Source: Leptospirillum sp.
Lineage (GTDB): Bacteria > Nitrospirota > Leptospirillia > Leptospirillales > Leptospirillaceae
Reading direction: 5' to 3'
Assembly (NCBI GenBank): GCA_027343785.1
Contig: DAHWKF010000132.1
Span: 1 to 5,803 of the forward strand
DNA length: 5,803 nucleotides
Shown: positions 1-5,803 of the stretch, one piece after another
How the letters are laid out: each line of letters starts with the position of its first letter
Numbering within the stretch: position 1 is the stretch's first letter
Notes under the pieces: generated by a model
The model's database searches: none
What the model was told of the DNA's origin: nothing
Seen by the model: the letters and a program-made list of their open reading frames with translations, nothing else
Position numbers and translations under genes: made by a program

Positions 1-1
1 T

Positions 2-217
2 GACTCTACAGAATTTCAATTTATTGGCAGTGAATTGTACAAAAAAAATATTCCATTGATAGAAGGCTCTAAAATGTATTTAAAAGATAAAAATTATTCT
101 ATTTTTACAAAACAAGAAATTGAACAATATGCGAACATGGCAAAAGAATTAAATATCGCCCATGAGGGTGATCAAGCTTGTTTCTTCTTAAAAAAGGTCT
201 TCCCGTTTTCATCGTAA
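2..217 (+). CDS. C-terminal fragment of an unrecognised AT-rich gene (left edge truncated)
   Basis: The frame is open from the left edge and ends at TAA 215-217, giving the last 71 residues of a protein whose start lies outside the window. A TTG at 35 could serve as a start, but the open frame continues upstream of it, so a truncated longer gene is more likely. The tail is rich in Lys, Ile, Phe and Tyr and ends in GDQACFFLKK followed by a short hydrophobic end. That ending resembles the final beta-strand of some class I SAM-dependent methyltransferases found in polysaccharide clusters, but this is a weak impression and no catalytic motif is visible. GC is about 29% by hand count, against roughly 55-65% in sampled rows of the two downstream genes, so codon use is foreign to its neighbours and horizontal transfer is likely. 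I do not assign a function. Confidence 0.6.
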   Translation, partial: DSTEFQFIGSELYKKNIPLIEGSKMYLKDKNYSIFTKQEIEQYANMAKELNIAHEGDQACFFLKKVFPFSS

Positions 218-218
218 A

Positions 219-270
219 CAGCTAGCTGAATACCCACATTCAGACAAGTCGGAGTAATATTAGCTTTTTT
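219..270 (+). terminator. possible intrinsic terminator after the AT-rich gene
   Basis: Directly after the stop codon are a perfect 10-base palindrome (CAGCTAGCTG, 219-228) and an overlapping hairpin CTGAAT (226-231) / ATTCAG (238-243). An outer AGCTA (220-224) can pair with TAGCT (261-265), which runs into six T's (265-270). The structure is AT-rich and has alternative folds, so it is a plausible but weak Rho-independent terminator separating the fragment from the sigma-54 unit downstream. Confidence 0.35.
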
Positions 271-284
271 GTTTGCCCGTCATT

Positions 285-309
285 GAAAAAGCCTCAGAGG
301 ATTCTTTTC
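285..309. promoter_or_regulatory. imperfect inverted repeat, candidate activator-binding site
   Basis: CCTC-A-GAGG (292-300) is a perfect core palindrome. Its arms continue as an A-rich run on the left and TTCTTTTC on the right, with mismatches at 291/301 and 288/304. It lies about 105-130 bases upstream of the predicted start of transcription near 415, which is the range where sigma-54 enhancer-binding proteins usually bind. The regulator is not known; the assignment rests on symmetry and position only. Confidence 0.3.
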
Positions 310-388
310 GATAATCATACGTAATGAGGTAATACAAGGAAAGCTTCCACTCCAACGTAACAATTTCTCCGTTCCCCTTAAACATCGC

Positions 389-404
389 TGGCAAAGTATT
401 TGCT
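389..404 (+). promoter_or_regulatory. sigma-54 (-24/-12) promoter of the TPR lipoprotein gene
   Basis: The sequence TGGCAAAGTATTTGCT matches the RpoN consensus TGGCAC-N5-TTGCW at nearly every position. The invariant GG (390-391) and GC (402-403) are exactly 10 bases apart. Transcription would start near 415, giving a leader of about 155 nt before the ATG at 571. A second promoter of the same class, with identical spacing, precedes the ABC transporter gene. Such promoters need an AAA+ activator bound upstream, so expression is probably tightly switched. Confidence 0.8.
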
Positions 405-439
405 CATCCCAAAGATTGGTTTAGATAGTGGAATGATAC

Positions 440-465
440 CCTTGCCGGCCATTATCTCCGGAAGG
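440..465 (+). promoter_or_regulatory. hairpin in the 5' leader of the TPR gene
   Basis: CCTT-(G)-CCGG at 440-448 pairs with CCGGAAGG at 458-465. This gives eight base pairs with one bulged G and a 9-nt loop, about 25 nt into the predicted transcript. The descending arm (CTCCGG, 456-461) can alternatively pair with CCGGAG at 518-523, so two folds compete. No known riboswitch class is recognised. Confidence 0.35.
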
Positions 466-522
466 TTGTTCGCACTCTGGACACAAACCTTCGGACGATG
501 TAGCAAAGATTATCTCACCGGA
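451..522 (+). repeat. short direct repeat in the leader
   Basis: ATTATCTC followed by CGGA occurs at 451-462. It recurs at 509-522 as ATTATCTC, a two-base insertion (AC), then CGGA. The copies are 58 bases apart and both lie in the untranslated leader. They could be a duplicated protein- or RNA-binding element, or chance. Confidence 0.3.
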
Positions 523-557
523 GCAATCGTTCCCCTTTTATGGGTCATGGATGATAT

Positions 558-562
558 AGAGG
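558..562 (+). promoter_or_regulatory. ribosome binding site that fixes the TPR start
   Basis: AGAGG sits 8 bases before ATG 571. Neither of the in-frame upstream candidates, ATG 433 or ATG 547, has a comparable purine tract, and TTG 400 overlaps the -12 promoter element. The site therefore supports 571 as the start. Confidence 0.65.
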
Positions 563-570
563 CGACGAAA

Positions 571-3500
571 ATGAAACCGTTCAAAAAATGTTGGTCGATA
601 TCAACATTTCTAGTCCTGGTCGGCCTTTTGGTCTTTTCGGCCGCCTGCAGCAAAAGCCCGGCAGAACTCCAGAAAAAATATATGACGCTGGGACAGCATT
701 ATCTGGCGGAAGGGAAACAAAACGAAGCGATCATCGAATTTCAGAACCTTCTGAAGGTCAACCCGAATTCTGCGCAGGGGCATTTTGAACTGGGCAACGC
801 TTACCACAGGAAAGGCTGGCTGATCGAATCGGTCATCCAGTTCCGACAAGCCGTAAAGCTTTCCCCCCTCATGCTGGACGCCCATTTAGCCCTCGCCCGT
901 TATGCGGTCAACAGCGGACAATGGAACCCGGCCAAAGCCGAAATCGCGACCATTCTGAAAATCGATCCCGCGAGCGTCCAGGGCTGGACTTTCGCCGGGC
1001 AGAGACATTCGGCGCTGGGCAAAAACGAGGAAGCCCAGAAAGACCTGGAACACGCCCTGTCGCTCAAGCCGGGATATCCCAGGGCCCTGGTGGCCATGGG
1101 GGACATGAAACGAAAACAAAACCATCTGAACCAGGCCAAGGACTATTACAACAAGGCGTTGTCATCCACTCCGTCCAGTAGCCGCGCCTGGGCCGGACTG
1201 GGGCTCATCCTCCAGGCGAAAGGGAAAAACGACGAAGCCCTGACGGACTTCAAAAAGGCTCTGGTCGTCGATCCGGACAATCTCCGCTCCCATATCATCC
1301 TGGCCAATTTCATGGCCAGACAGGGACACCTGCACAAAGCGATCTCGGAGCTCGAATCGATTCCGTCCAAGAAGGCCGACCTCCGGGTTCCCATCAAGAT
1401 CGCCGAATATGAAACACTTCTGGGAGACAACCAGAAAGCGATCGCGATTCTCCAGCCCCTGGCCAACAGGAAGATCCAGATTCCGGACATCGACTACGTT
1501 TTGGCCAAGGCCTATGAACAGGCCGGAAAGAAGGAAGACGCCCTCCAGACGGTCAGTCAGCTGATGGAGATGACCAACGTGCCGGTGGTCATGCAGATCG
1601 GAGCGGCCCGGATCGAACTGTCGGAAGGAAAGCCCCACGACGCCCAGACGATTCTGGACAATCTTCAGAAAAACCCCCATCTTCCGACCGACTACTTTCT
1701 GAACCAGGCCCGCGTGTCACTTGCCCTGAACCATCCGGCTTCCGCCATCAAAGCCCTCAAGAAAGCCCTCGTCCGCTCACCGGACAATCCGGCGGTCCTT
1801 CTCACGATCGCAGATGCCCAGGGAGCATCAAAGCATTGGTCCGAGGCCCTGCAAAGCGTTGATAAGGTCCTTGCCAAAAACCCGGCCAACGCCGCGGCCA
1901 TTCTGAGAAAAGGGGTCCTTCTGGGACGCACCAGGGGAAATCGTCAAGAATTGGCCTATTTCAGGTCTGAAGCCCAGACTTATCCCGACATGGAACCGTT
2001 ATATCTCCAGTCTCTGGTTGCGAACAACAAAAGCACCATGGCCCGGAAAGAGGCCGAAGGTTTTCTTTCCGCCCACCCGGGCGCAAGACCGGTCCAGCTT
2101 TTTCTCGCGCAGCTCTATACACAGGCAGGTCAACCCCTAAAAGCGGAAAAGACTTATCAAAAGGTTCTTTCGACCGATCCGAAGAATCTGCCATCGATCA
2201 TTTCCCTCGCGTCTCTTGCCATGAACAGCCGCCGATTTCCCGAAGCGGAGTCCTATTTCAGGCGTGCGTTGCGGATCGCACCTGGCGACGGTGCTTTGTA
2301 TTCGGGACTGGGCGAATCCCTGCTGGGAGAGAATCAGCGCGACGCCGCCGAAAAAGCTTTTGAGACATCGCTTTCCATCACCCCCAACAACCCGATCGCC
2401 CTGCTGGAAGTCTCCAGATCCGAGATTCTGAAGGGACAGGGGCAGGAGGCCCTGAGCCATCTGACGCCCCTTCTGAAAACAGACCTGACCACTCCGCAAA
2501 AAGCGGAGGTTCAGTGGCTCTGGGGGCTGGCCAACGAACGAAGCGGCGACTCGGAGAAGGCAGAAACCTCCCTGGCAACCGCCGTTCGTCTGGCGCCACA
2601 AAACGCCGCATACCATGCGAGCCTGGGAGATTTCTGGTCGTCTGTCTCCCAATGGAAAAAGGCCGAATCCGAATATGAAAAAAGTTCCTCCCTGAACGCC
2701 CAGGACGACCTTTCAAGGCTCAAGCTGGCCTGGGTCCGGATCCAGGCCCAAAACCGGCTGGATCCTCCCCGCATCCAAGAACTCGTCCGGAAGGCGGCGG
2801 TATACCGGAAAAGCCATCCGCAAGACATGACCGCCCCCATTCTGGAGGCCCAGGGAGACCTTTTGCTGAAAAAACAGGACAAGGCGCTCCTGGTATACAA
2901 CGACATTCTTGCCCGACAGCCGGATAATACCACCGCCCTTCTGGGTAAAAGCGGGGTCCTGTTCAACCAGGGGCATCCCCGTCAAGCCCAGGGAATCCTG
3001 CAGAGAATTCTCTCGGATCATCCGAACAACCTTCCGGCCAATCTGATGATGGCCCGGCTCGATGAGAAAGCGGGCAAGATCCAGGATGAATCCGAACACC
3101 TCGAAAAGATCCACCACCAGCATCCCGAATGGGTCCAGCCATCATTGGCCCTTGTGACGATTGATCTCACGCTCAAACGGTTCCGGGAGGCCAAATCCGT
3201 TTCCTCTTCCATTCTGGACTCCCATCCGGGCCTGCCTCAGGCCCTCTATCTAAAATCGCGGGCGGAGATGGGAATGGAGGATTACAGTGGAGCGATCCGG
3301 GATCTGGGACCGCTCGTCAAACGGTCGAAAAATCCGGGGCCACTCTTAACACTGATGAGCGTGGCGGCGATGAAAGAAGGAAATCTCCCTCTCGAAAAAC
3401 AGTATCTGGACCAGGCCATCAAGGCTTCTCCGAACGATCCGGCCGTCCTGAACAACATGGCGTTTTATCTGGCCGATCACACGGAACATCTCGACTTGGC

Positions 3501-3795
3501 GCTCCGGTATGCCAAAAAAGCCGCTTCCCTGAACCAGCAACCCTTCATCCAGGACACGGTGGGATATGTCCTCTTCAGGATGGGGAATTACCGGGAAGCC
3601 CAGGGGTATTTCAAGACGGCGTGGGACGCGCATTTCCGGGATCCGGAGTTTCTCTACCACATGGGAATGAACGAATGGAAACTGGGGGAGAAGGAACAGG
3701 CCCGCAAGGTTCTGAGAAAAGCCGAAAGCTCCGGGAAATTGACCGTTGAGGAACAAACGGTTGTGCGAAAAACCCTGAACACGATCGCTTCGTAG
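571..3795 (+). CDS. prsT-like: TPR-repeat lipoprotein, PEP-CTERM-system PrsT-like
   Basis: This is a 1074-residue protein predicted to be exported and lipid-anchored. Residues 1-25 form a signal peptide: a basic start (MKPFKK), a hydrophobic core, then FSAAC, with Cys26 as the lipidated residue; Ser at +2 favours the outer membrane. From about residue 33 to the end, TPR-like helix pairs of about 34 residues follow one another (roughly 28-30 would fit), with recurring patterns such as G.…EA...…AL...P.N. No enzymatic domain is visible. The order of lipobox, ACSKSP-type start, unbroken TPR array and a closing block (about 955-1020, with LNNMAFYLADH and DTVGYVLFRMG) resembles PEP-CTERM TPR lipoproteins (PrsT), which are associated with exopolysaccharide export and exosortase loci. 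As I recall, that family is usually about 900 residues, so this one is long. The frame is open upstream to 382, but the promoter and ribosome site argue for 571. Another large TPR lipoprotein family, such as a BcsC/PelB-like scaffold without a barrel, is the main alternative. Confidence 0.85.
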   Translation: MKPFKKCWSISTFLVLVGLLVFSAACSKSPAELQKKYMTLGQHYLAEGKQNEAIIEFQNLLKVNPNSAQGHFELGNAYHRKGWLIESVIQFRQAVKLSPLMLDAHLALARYAVNSGQWNPAKAEIATILKIDPASVQGWTFAGQRHSALGKNEEAQKDLEHALSLKPGYPRALVAMGDMKRKQNHLNQAKDYYNKALSSTPSSSRAWAGLGLILQAKGKNDEALTDFKKALVVDPDNLRSHIILANFMARQGHLHKAISELESIPSKKADLRVPIKIAEYETLLGDNQKAIAILQPLANRKIQIPDIDYVLAKAYEQAGKKEDALQTVSQLMEMTNVPVVMQIGAARIELSEGKPHDAQTILDNLQKNPHLPTDYFLNQARVSLALNHPASAIKALKKALVRSPDNPAVLLTIADAQGASKHWSEALQSVDKVLAKNPANAAAILRKGVLLGRTRGNRQELAYFRSEAQTYPDMEPLYLQSLVANNKSTMARKEAEGFLSAHPGARPVQLFLAQLYTQAGQPLKAEKTYQKVLSTDPKNLPSIISLASLAMNSRRFPEAESYFRRALRIAPGDGALYSGLGESLLGENQRDAAEKAFETSLSITPNNPIALLEVSRSEILKGQGQEALSHLTPLLKTDLTTPQKAEVQWLWGLANERSGDSEKAETSLATAVRLAPQNAAYHASLGDFWSSVSQWKKAESEYEKSSSLNAQDDLSRLKLAWVRIQAQNRLDPPRIQELVRKAAVYRKSHPQDMTAPILEAQGDLLLKKQDKALLVYNDILARQPDNTTALLGKSGVLFNQGHPRQAQGILQRILSDHPNNLPANLMMARLDEKAGKIQDESEHLEKIHHQHPEWVQPSLALVTIDLTLKRFREAKSVSSSILDSHPGLPQALYLKSRAEMGMEDYSGAIRDLGPLVKRSKNPGPLLTLMSVAAMKEGNLPLEKQYLDQAIKASPNDPAVLNNMAFYLADHTEHLDLALRYAKKAASLNQQPFIQDTVGYVLFRMGNYREAQGYFKTAWDAHFRDPEFLYHMGMNEWKLGEKEQARKVLRKAESSGKLTVEEQTVVRKTLNTIAS

Positions 3796-3911
3796 ATGAA
3801 GAAGTCCACCCTTTTCCAGACATTTTTTCCGGACAAAACGTCCTCATGTCGGATCGCCTTGGAAACGATACTGCCTGACGTGCGCCATTCTTTCATCCCG
3901 GTCAACCATCC

Positions 3912-3933
3912 TGAAAGCGGATCTCGCTTTTTT
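3912..3933 (+). terminator. likely intrinsic terminator downstream of the TPR gene
   Basis: AAAGCG (3914-3919) pairs with CGCTTT (3925-3930) around a 5-nt loop, and the descending arm runs into a continuous T tract (3928-3933). The stem is short, so efficiency may be modest. It lies about 120 bases past the TPR stop codon and would end that transcript before the second sigma-54 promoter. Confidence 0.5.
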
Positions 3934-4020
3934 CGGAAAGAAGGTCAAATTGAGACGTGCTTGTCGTGCATGTTCTGATAACGATTCTTCCAACCCCTTG
4001 CCTGGCAGCTTGTATTCATT

Positions 4021-4040
4021 ATTTTCCGGATTCAGAAAAT
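4021..4040. repeat. inverted repeat ATTTTC-N8-GAAAAT
   Basis: A perfect 6-base inverted repeat with an 8-base spacer lies about 230-250 bases upstream of the predicted ABC-gene transcription start. It could be a distal enhancer-binding site or chance in a locally AT-rich stretch. Confidence 0.25.
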
Positions 4041-4179
4041 CTCACAAAAATCGGGGAAACGCCTTCGGAATCGGTGTCCGGTTCCTCTCTTCCGTTGTGC
4101 CCACCTCGCCTTAGCCCCCACGATGCTATTCGATCGACGCTTCCGACTTTTTCTTTTATCAGGAAACGCAGGCACAGGG

Positions 4180-4228
4180 CCGCTTTCTGCTCCGAAAAGG
4201 CGGGTGTCGGATACCGTCATCGACCCCG
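4180..4228. promoter_or_regulatory. two adjacent inverted repeats upstream of the ABC promoter
   Basis: The first, CCGC-TTT (4180-4186) with AAA-G-GCGG (4196-4203), gives seven pairs with one bulge. The second, CGGG-T-GTCG (4201-4209) with CGAC-CCCG (4221-4228), gives eight pairs with one bulge. They share three bases, so as RNA they would compete. As DNA they sit about 40-90 bases upstream of the predicted start, where an activator could bind. This is positional inference only. Confidence 0.3.
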
Positions 4229-4242
4229 AAAACCCTGATAGT

Positions 4243-4258
4243 TGGCACACGGATTGCT
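4243..4258 (+). promoter_or_regulatory. sigma-54 (-24/-12) promoter of the ABC transporter gene
   Basis: TGGCACACGGATTGCT fits the RpoN consensus TGGCAC-N5-TTGCW at all defined positions. GG (4244-4245) and GC (4256-4257) are exactly 10 bases apart. Transcription would begin near 4269, giving a leader of about 62 nt. The match is better than that of the TPR-gene promoter, and the two probably answer to the same type of AAA+ activator. Confidence 0.87.
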
Positions 4259-4288
4259 TTTGTAAAGTTACTTTGATGATGCGTAGGC

Positions 4289-4305
4289 GGGCCGCCTTTC
4301 GGCCC
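4289..4305 (+). promoter_or_regulatory. GC-rich hairpin in the ABC gene leader
   Basis: GGGCCG (4289-4294) pairs perfectly with CGGCCC (4300-4305) around CCTTT. It lies inside the predicted leader and ends 11 bases before the ribosome site. No T tract follows, so it is not an intrinsic terminator. It may stabilise the message or affect translation. Confidence 0.4.
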
Positions 4306-4316
4306 CGGATGATGAT

Positions 4317-4320
4317 GGAG
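4317..4320 (+). promoter_or_regulatory. ribosome binding site of the ABC gene
   Basis: GGAG lies 10 bases before ATG 4331. The frame has a stop at 4313-4315, and the only other in-frame start, TTG 4322, is too close to the site. ATG 4331 is therefore the start. Confidence 0.65.
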
Positions 4321-4330
4321 TTTGGGCACA

Positions 4331-5803
4331 ATGGCTTTTTTCAGAAAACTGTATAGCCTGCTTTCCACCGGTCACCGGAAAAAGCTGGCGGCTCTGTCTC
4401 TTTTGGTGATTCTCTCCGGATTCATGGAAATCGGCGGCATCGCCTCGATCATGCCGTTCATGGGGATGGTGGTGAACCCCCGGATCGTGACCGAAAATCA
4501 CACCCTCTCCCTTCTCTATCGCCACCTCTCTTTCTCCGGCCCCCGCCCCTTCCTGGTGTTTCTGGGATTTGTCGTTCTGGGGGTGCTGTTCCTCTCCAAC
4601 CTCGTCTCGGCCCTCACCATCTGGAGCATCCTCCGGTTTTCCTTTTTGACCGGGAAAGACCTCTCCCGGATGATGTTCTCGGCGTACATGAACCATCCGT
4701 ATGTTTTTTTCCTGGACCGGAACACCTCCGAGCTGATCCAGAACACCCTGTATGAGATCGGACGGATCGTCAACGGCGTCCTGATCCCGCTTCTCACCCT
4801 CGGGTCGCGTTCGGTCATCGCGCTGTCGATCCTCTCCCTTCTCGTCTGGGTCAATCCCTTGCTGGCGCTCCTTTCCGGGGGCGTCCTGGGAGGAGCTTAT
4901 CTCGCCGTCTATCTTTTGGTGAAGAAGACGCTGGGAACGACGGGCCGCGAGATCTCGCGGGAAAACGCCCTCCGGACCCAGGTCGCCTACGAAGCTTTCG
5001 GCGCGGTCAAGGACATCAAGATCCTGGGGCGGGAGGAGGAGTTCTACCACCGGTTCTCCCGGCCCGTCGAGCGGTATTCCCTTTATCAGGCCAAAAGCCA
5101 GATGATCTCGCTTTTGCCCCGCTACGCCCTGGAAACCCTCGCGTTCGGCGGAATCATCCTGATCGTGATCATTCTTCTGAGCGGCGGCGGAAGCCTCGAA
5201 AAAACCATTCCCCTCATCTCCCTGTACGCCTTGGCGGGATACCGCCTGATGCCGGCCCTCCAGGCCATCTTCGGAAACCTCACCGCGCTCCGGTTCAACC
5301 GCTCCGCCGTCGACCGGGTCACCGAGGACCTGTCCGCGCTGAGAGCCGACCCCCGGACGTCGGGTCTCGTGGTTCCGCCTCCCGTGAACCGCCCCCTGTC
5401 TTTCTCCCGTTCCATCGATCTGGAAAACATCGTCTTTCATTACCCCAGCCGGGAGGAGGCGGTCCTGAAGGGCATCACCCTGTCCGTTCCGGCCAATACC
5501 TCGATCGGCATCGTCGGGGCGACCGGATCGGGAAAAACCACCTGTCTCGACATCCTCCTGGGTCTTCTGGTCCCCGCTTCCGGCCGCCTTCTGGTGGACG
5601 GAGTCCCGGTCACCCCGGAAAACCGGCGGGCGTGGCAGGCCAATATCGGCTATGTCCCCCAGCAGATCATGCTCCTGGACGACTCGGTCCTGAACAACAT
5701 CGCCTTCGGGATCCCCGATGAAAAGATCGACAGGGAAAAAGCCGTCCGGGCCGCGAAGCTCGCCCATCTGCACGATTTCATCATGGAGGAGCTCCCTGAC
5801 GGG
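4331..5803 (+). CDS. ABC transporter permease/ATPase, PglK/MsbA-like flippase (right edge truncated)
   Basis: This is the first 491 residues of an inner-membrane ABC half-transporter, expected to be about 580-600 when complete. Hydrophobic segments near residues 19-45, 75-100, 153-197 (two helices) and 260-285, plus a weaker one after 290, fit a six-helix exporter domain. The early GGIASIMPF stretch is typical of PglK-like proteins in glycan clusters. The ATPase begins near residue 365: an aromatic A-loop Tyr371, Walker A GATGSGKTT at 396-404 (Lys402), and the Q-loop in VPQQ at Gln444. The window ends at ELPDG, before the LSGGQ signature and Walker B. Members of this family flip lipid-linked oligosaccharides or lipid A across the inner membrane using ATP; the glycan-lipid role is inferred from family and context. 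It has its own sigma-54 promoter and does not share a transcript with the TPR gene if the intervening terminator works. A lipid or peptide exporter is the alternative. Confidence 0.88.
   Translation, partial: MAFFRKLYSLLSTGHRKKLAALSLLVILSGFMEIGGIASIMPFMGMVVNPRIVTENHTLSLLYRHLSFSGPRPFLVFLGFVVLGVLFLSNLVSALTIWSILRFSFLTGKDLSRMMFSAYMNHPYVFFLDRNTSELIQNTLYEIGRIVNGVLIPLLTLGSRSVIALSILSLLVWVNPLLALLSGGVLGGAYLAVYLLVKKTLGTTGREISRENALRTQVAYEAFGAVKDIKILGREEEFYHRFSRPVERYSLYQAKSQMISLLPRYALETLAFGGIILIVIILLSGGGSLEKTIPLISLYALAGYRLMPALQAIFGNLTALRFNRSAVDRVTEDLSALRADPRTSGLVVPPPVNRPLSFSRSIDLENIVFHYPSREEAVLKGITLSVPANTSIGIVGATGSGKTTCLDILLGLLVPASGRLLVDGVPVTPENRRAWQANIGYVPQQIMLLDDSVLNNIAFGIPDEKIDREKAVRAAKLAHLHDFIMEELPDG

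Larger units (their letters stand above)
3796..4242. other. long non-coding spacer between the TPR and ABC genes
   Basis: No convincing gene is seen here on either strand. Open frames are short (60-93 codons), have mixed composition, lack ribosome sites, and overlap the terminator or promoter. The stretch holds a likely terminator near 3912-3933, an inverted repeat ATTTTC-N8-GAAAAT at 4021-4040, and two more inverted repeats at 4180-4228 just upstream of a sigma-54 promoter. It separates the two genes into independent units. A small RNA or decayed gene cannot be excluded. Confidence 0.55.

Noticed and set aside
25..39. TTGGCAGTGAATTGT, a sigma-54-like match
   Set aside because: The GG-N10-GC rule fails (TA at the -12 position) and it lies inside the AT-rich coding frame.
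219..228. CAGCTAGCTG palindrome as an operator
   Set aside because: It directly follows a stop codon and overlaps a hairpin leading to a T tract, so a terminator role is more economical.
610..3905. Many minus-strand and offset frames across the TPR gene
   Set aside because: All are shadows of the 1074-residue gene; none shows domain-like sequence or its own ribosome site.
3796..3978. 60-codon frame whose ATG directly follows the TPR stop codon
   Set aside because: It has no ribosome site, its composition is not protein-like, and the likely terminator at 3912-3933 lies inside it.
4003..4017. TGGCAGCTTGTATTC, a second sigma-54-like match
   Set aside because: The -12 dinucleotide is TC rather than GC, and no gene starts at a suitable distance.
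3957..4356. Overlapping plus-strand frames (93 and 77 codons)
   Set aside because: They lack ribosome sites and recognisable sequence. The second runs through the sigma-54 promoter and into the ABC gene start.
4268..5773. Long minus-strand frame of 501 codons
   Set aside because: It is antisense to the ABC transporter, whose Walker A and membrane segments prove the plus strand. The product is a low-complexity Gly/Asp/Arg/Gln-rich shadow typical of GC-rich genes.

Overview
The window reads as part of an exopolysaccharide/envelope locus of a Gram-negative-type bacterium. Three things support this: a long TPR lipoprotein, an export-type ABC half-transporter of the kind found in glycan loci, and two near-consensus sigma-54 (-24/-12) promoters. 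The lineage cannot be fixed from sequence alone. Composition and style would fit a Nitrospirota/Leptospirillum-like or proteobacterial genome, but that is only an impression.

Layout. (1) Bases 1-217 hold the end of an AT-rich gene (about 29% GC by hand count), unlike everything to its right and probably acquired; its function is not recognised. (2) Bases 218-570 are non-coding: a possible terminator, an imperfect inverted repeat, a sigma-54 promoter at 389-404, and a leader of about 155 nt that can fold. (3) Bases 571-3795 encode a 1074-residue TPR-repeat lipoprotein resembling the PEP-CTERM-system TPR lipoprotein PrsT. (4) Bases 3796-4330 hold no convincing gene. They contain a likely intrinsic terminator, inverted repeats, a second sigma-54 promoter at 4243-4258 and a short leader with a GC hairpin. 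(5) From 4331 to the right edge runs the first 491 residues of an ABC transporter (permease plus start of the ATPase) of the PglK/MsbA-like flippase type, cut off before its signature motif.

How they fit. The two complete-start genes are separate transcription units, each with its own GG-N10-GC promoter. The simplest reading is that one sigma-54-dependent activator switches on both an envelope TPR scaffold and a glycan-lipid flippase. PEP-CTERM/exosortase EPS systems are known to be associated with sigma-54 activators of the PrsR type. No exosortase, PEP-CTERM substrate or activator lies in this window, so that link is inference.
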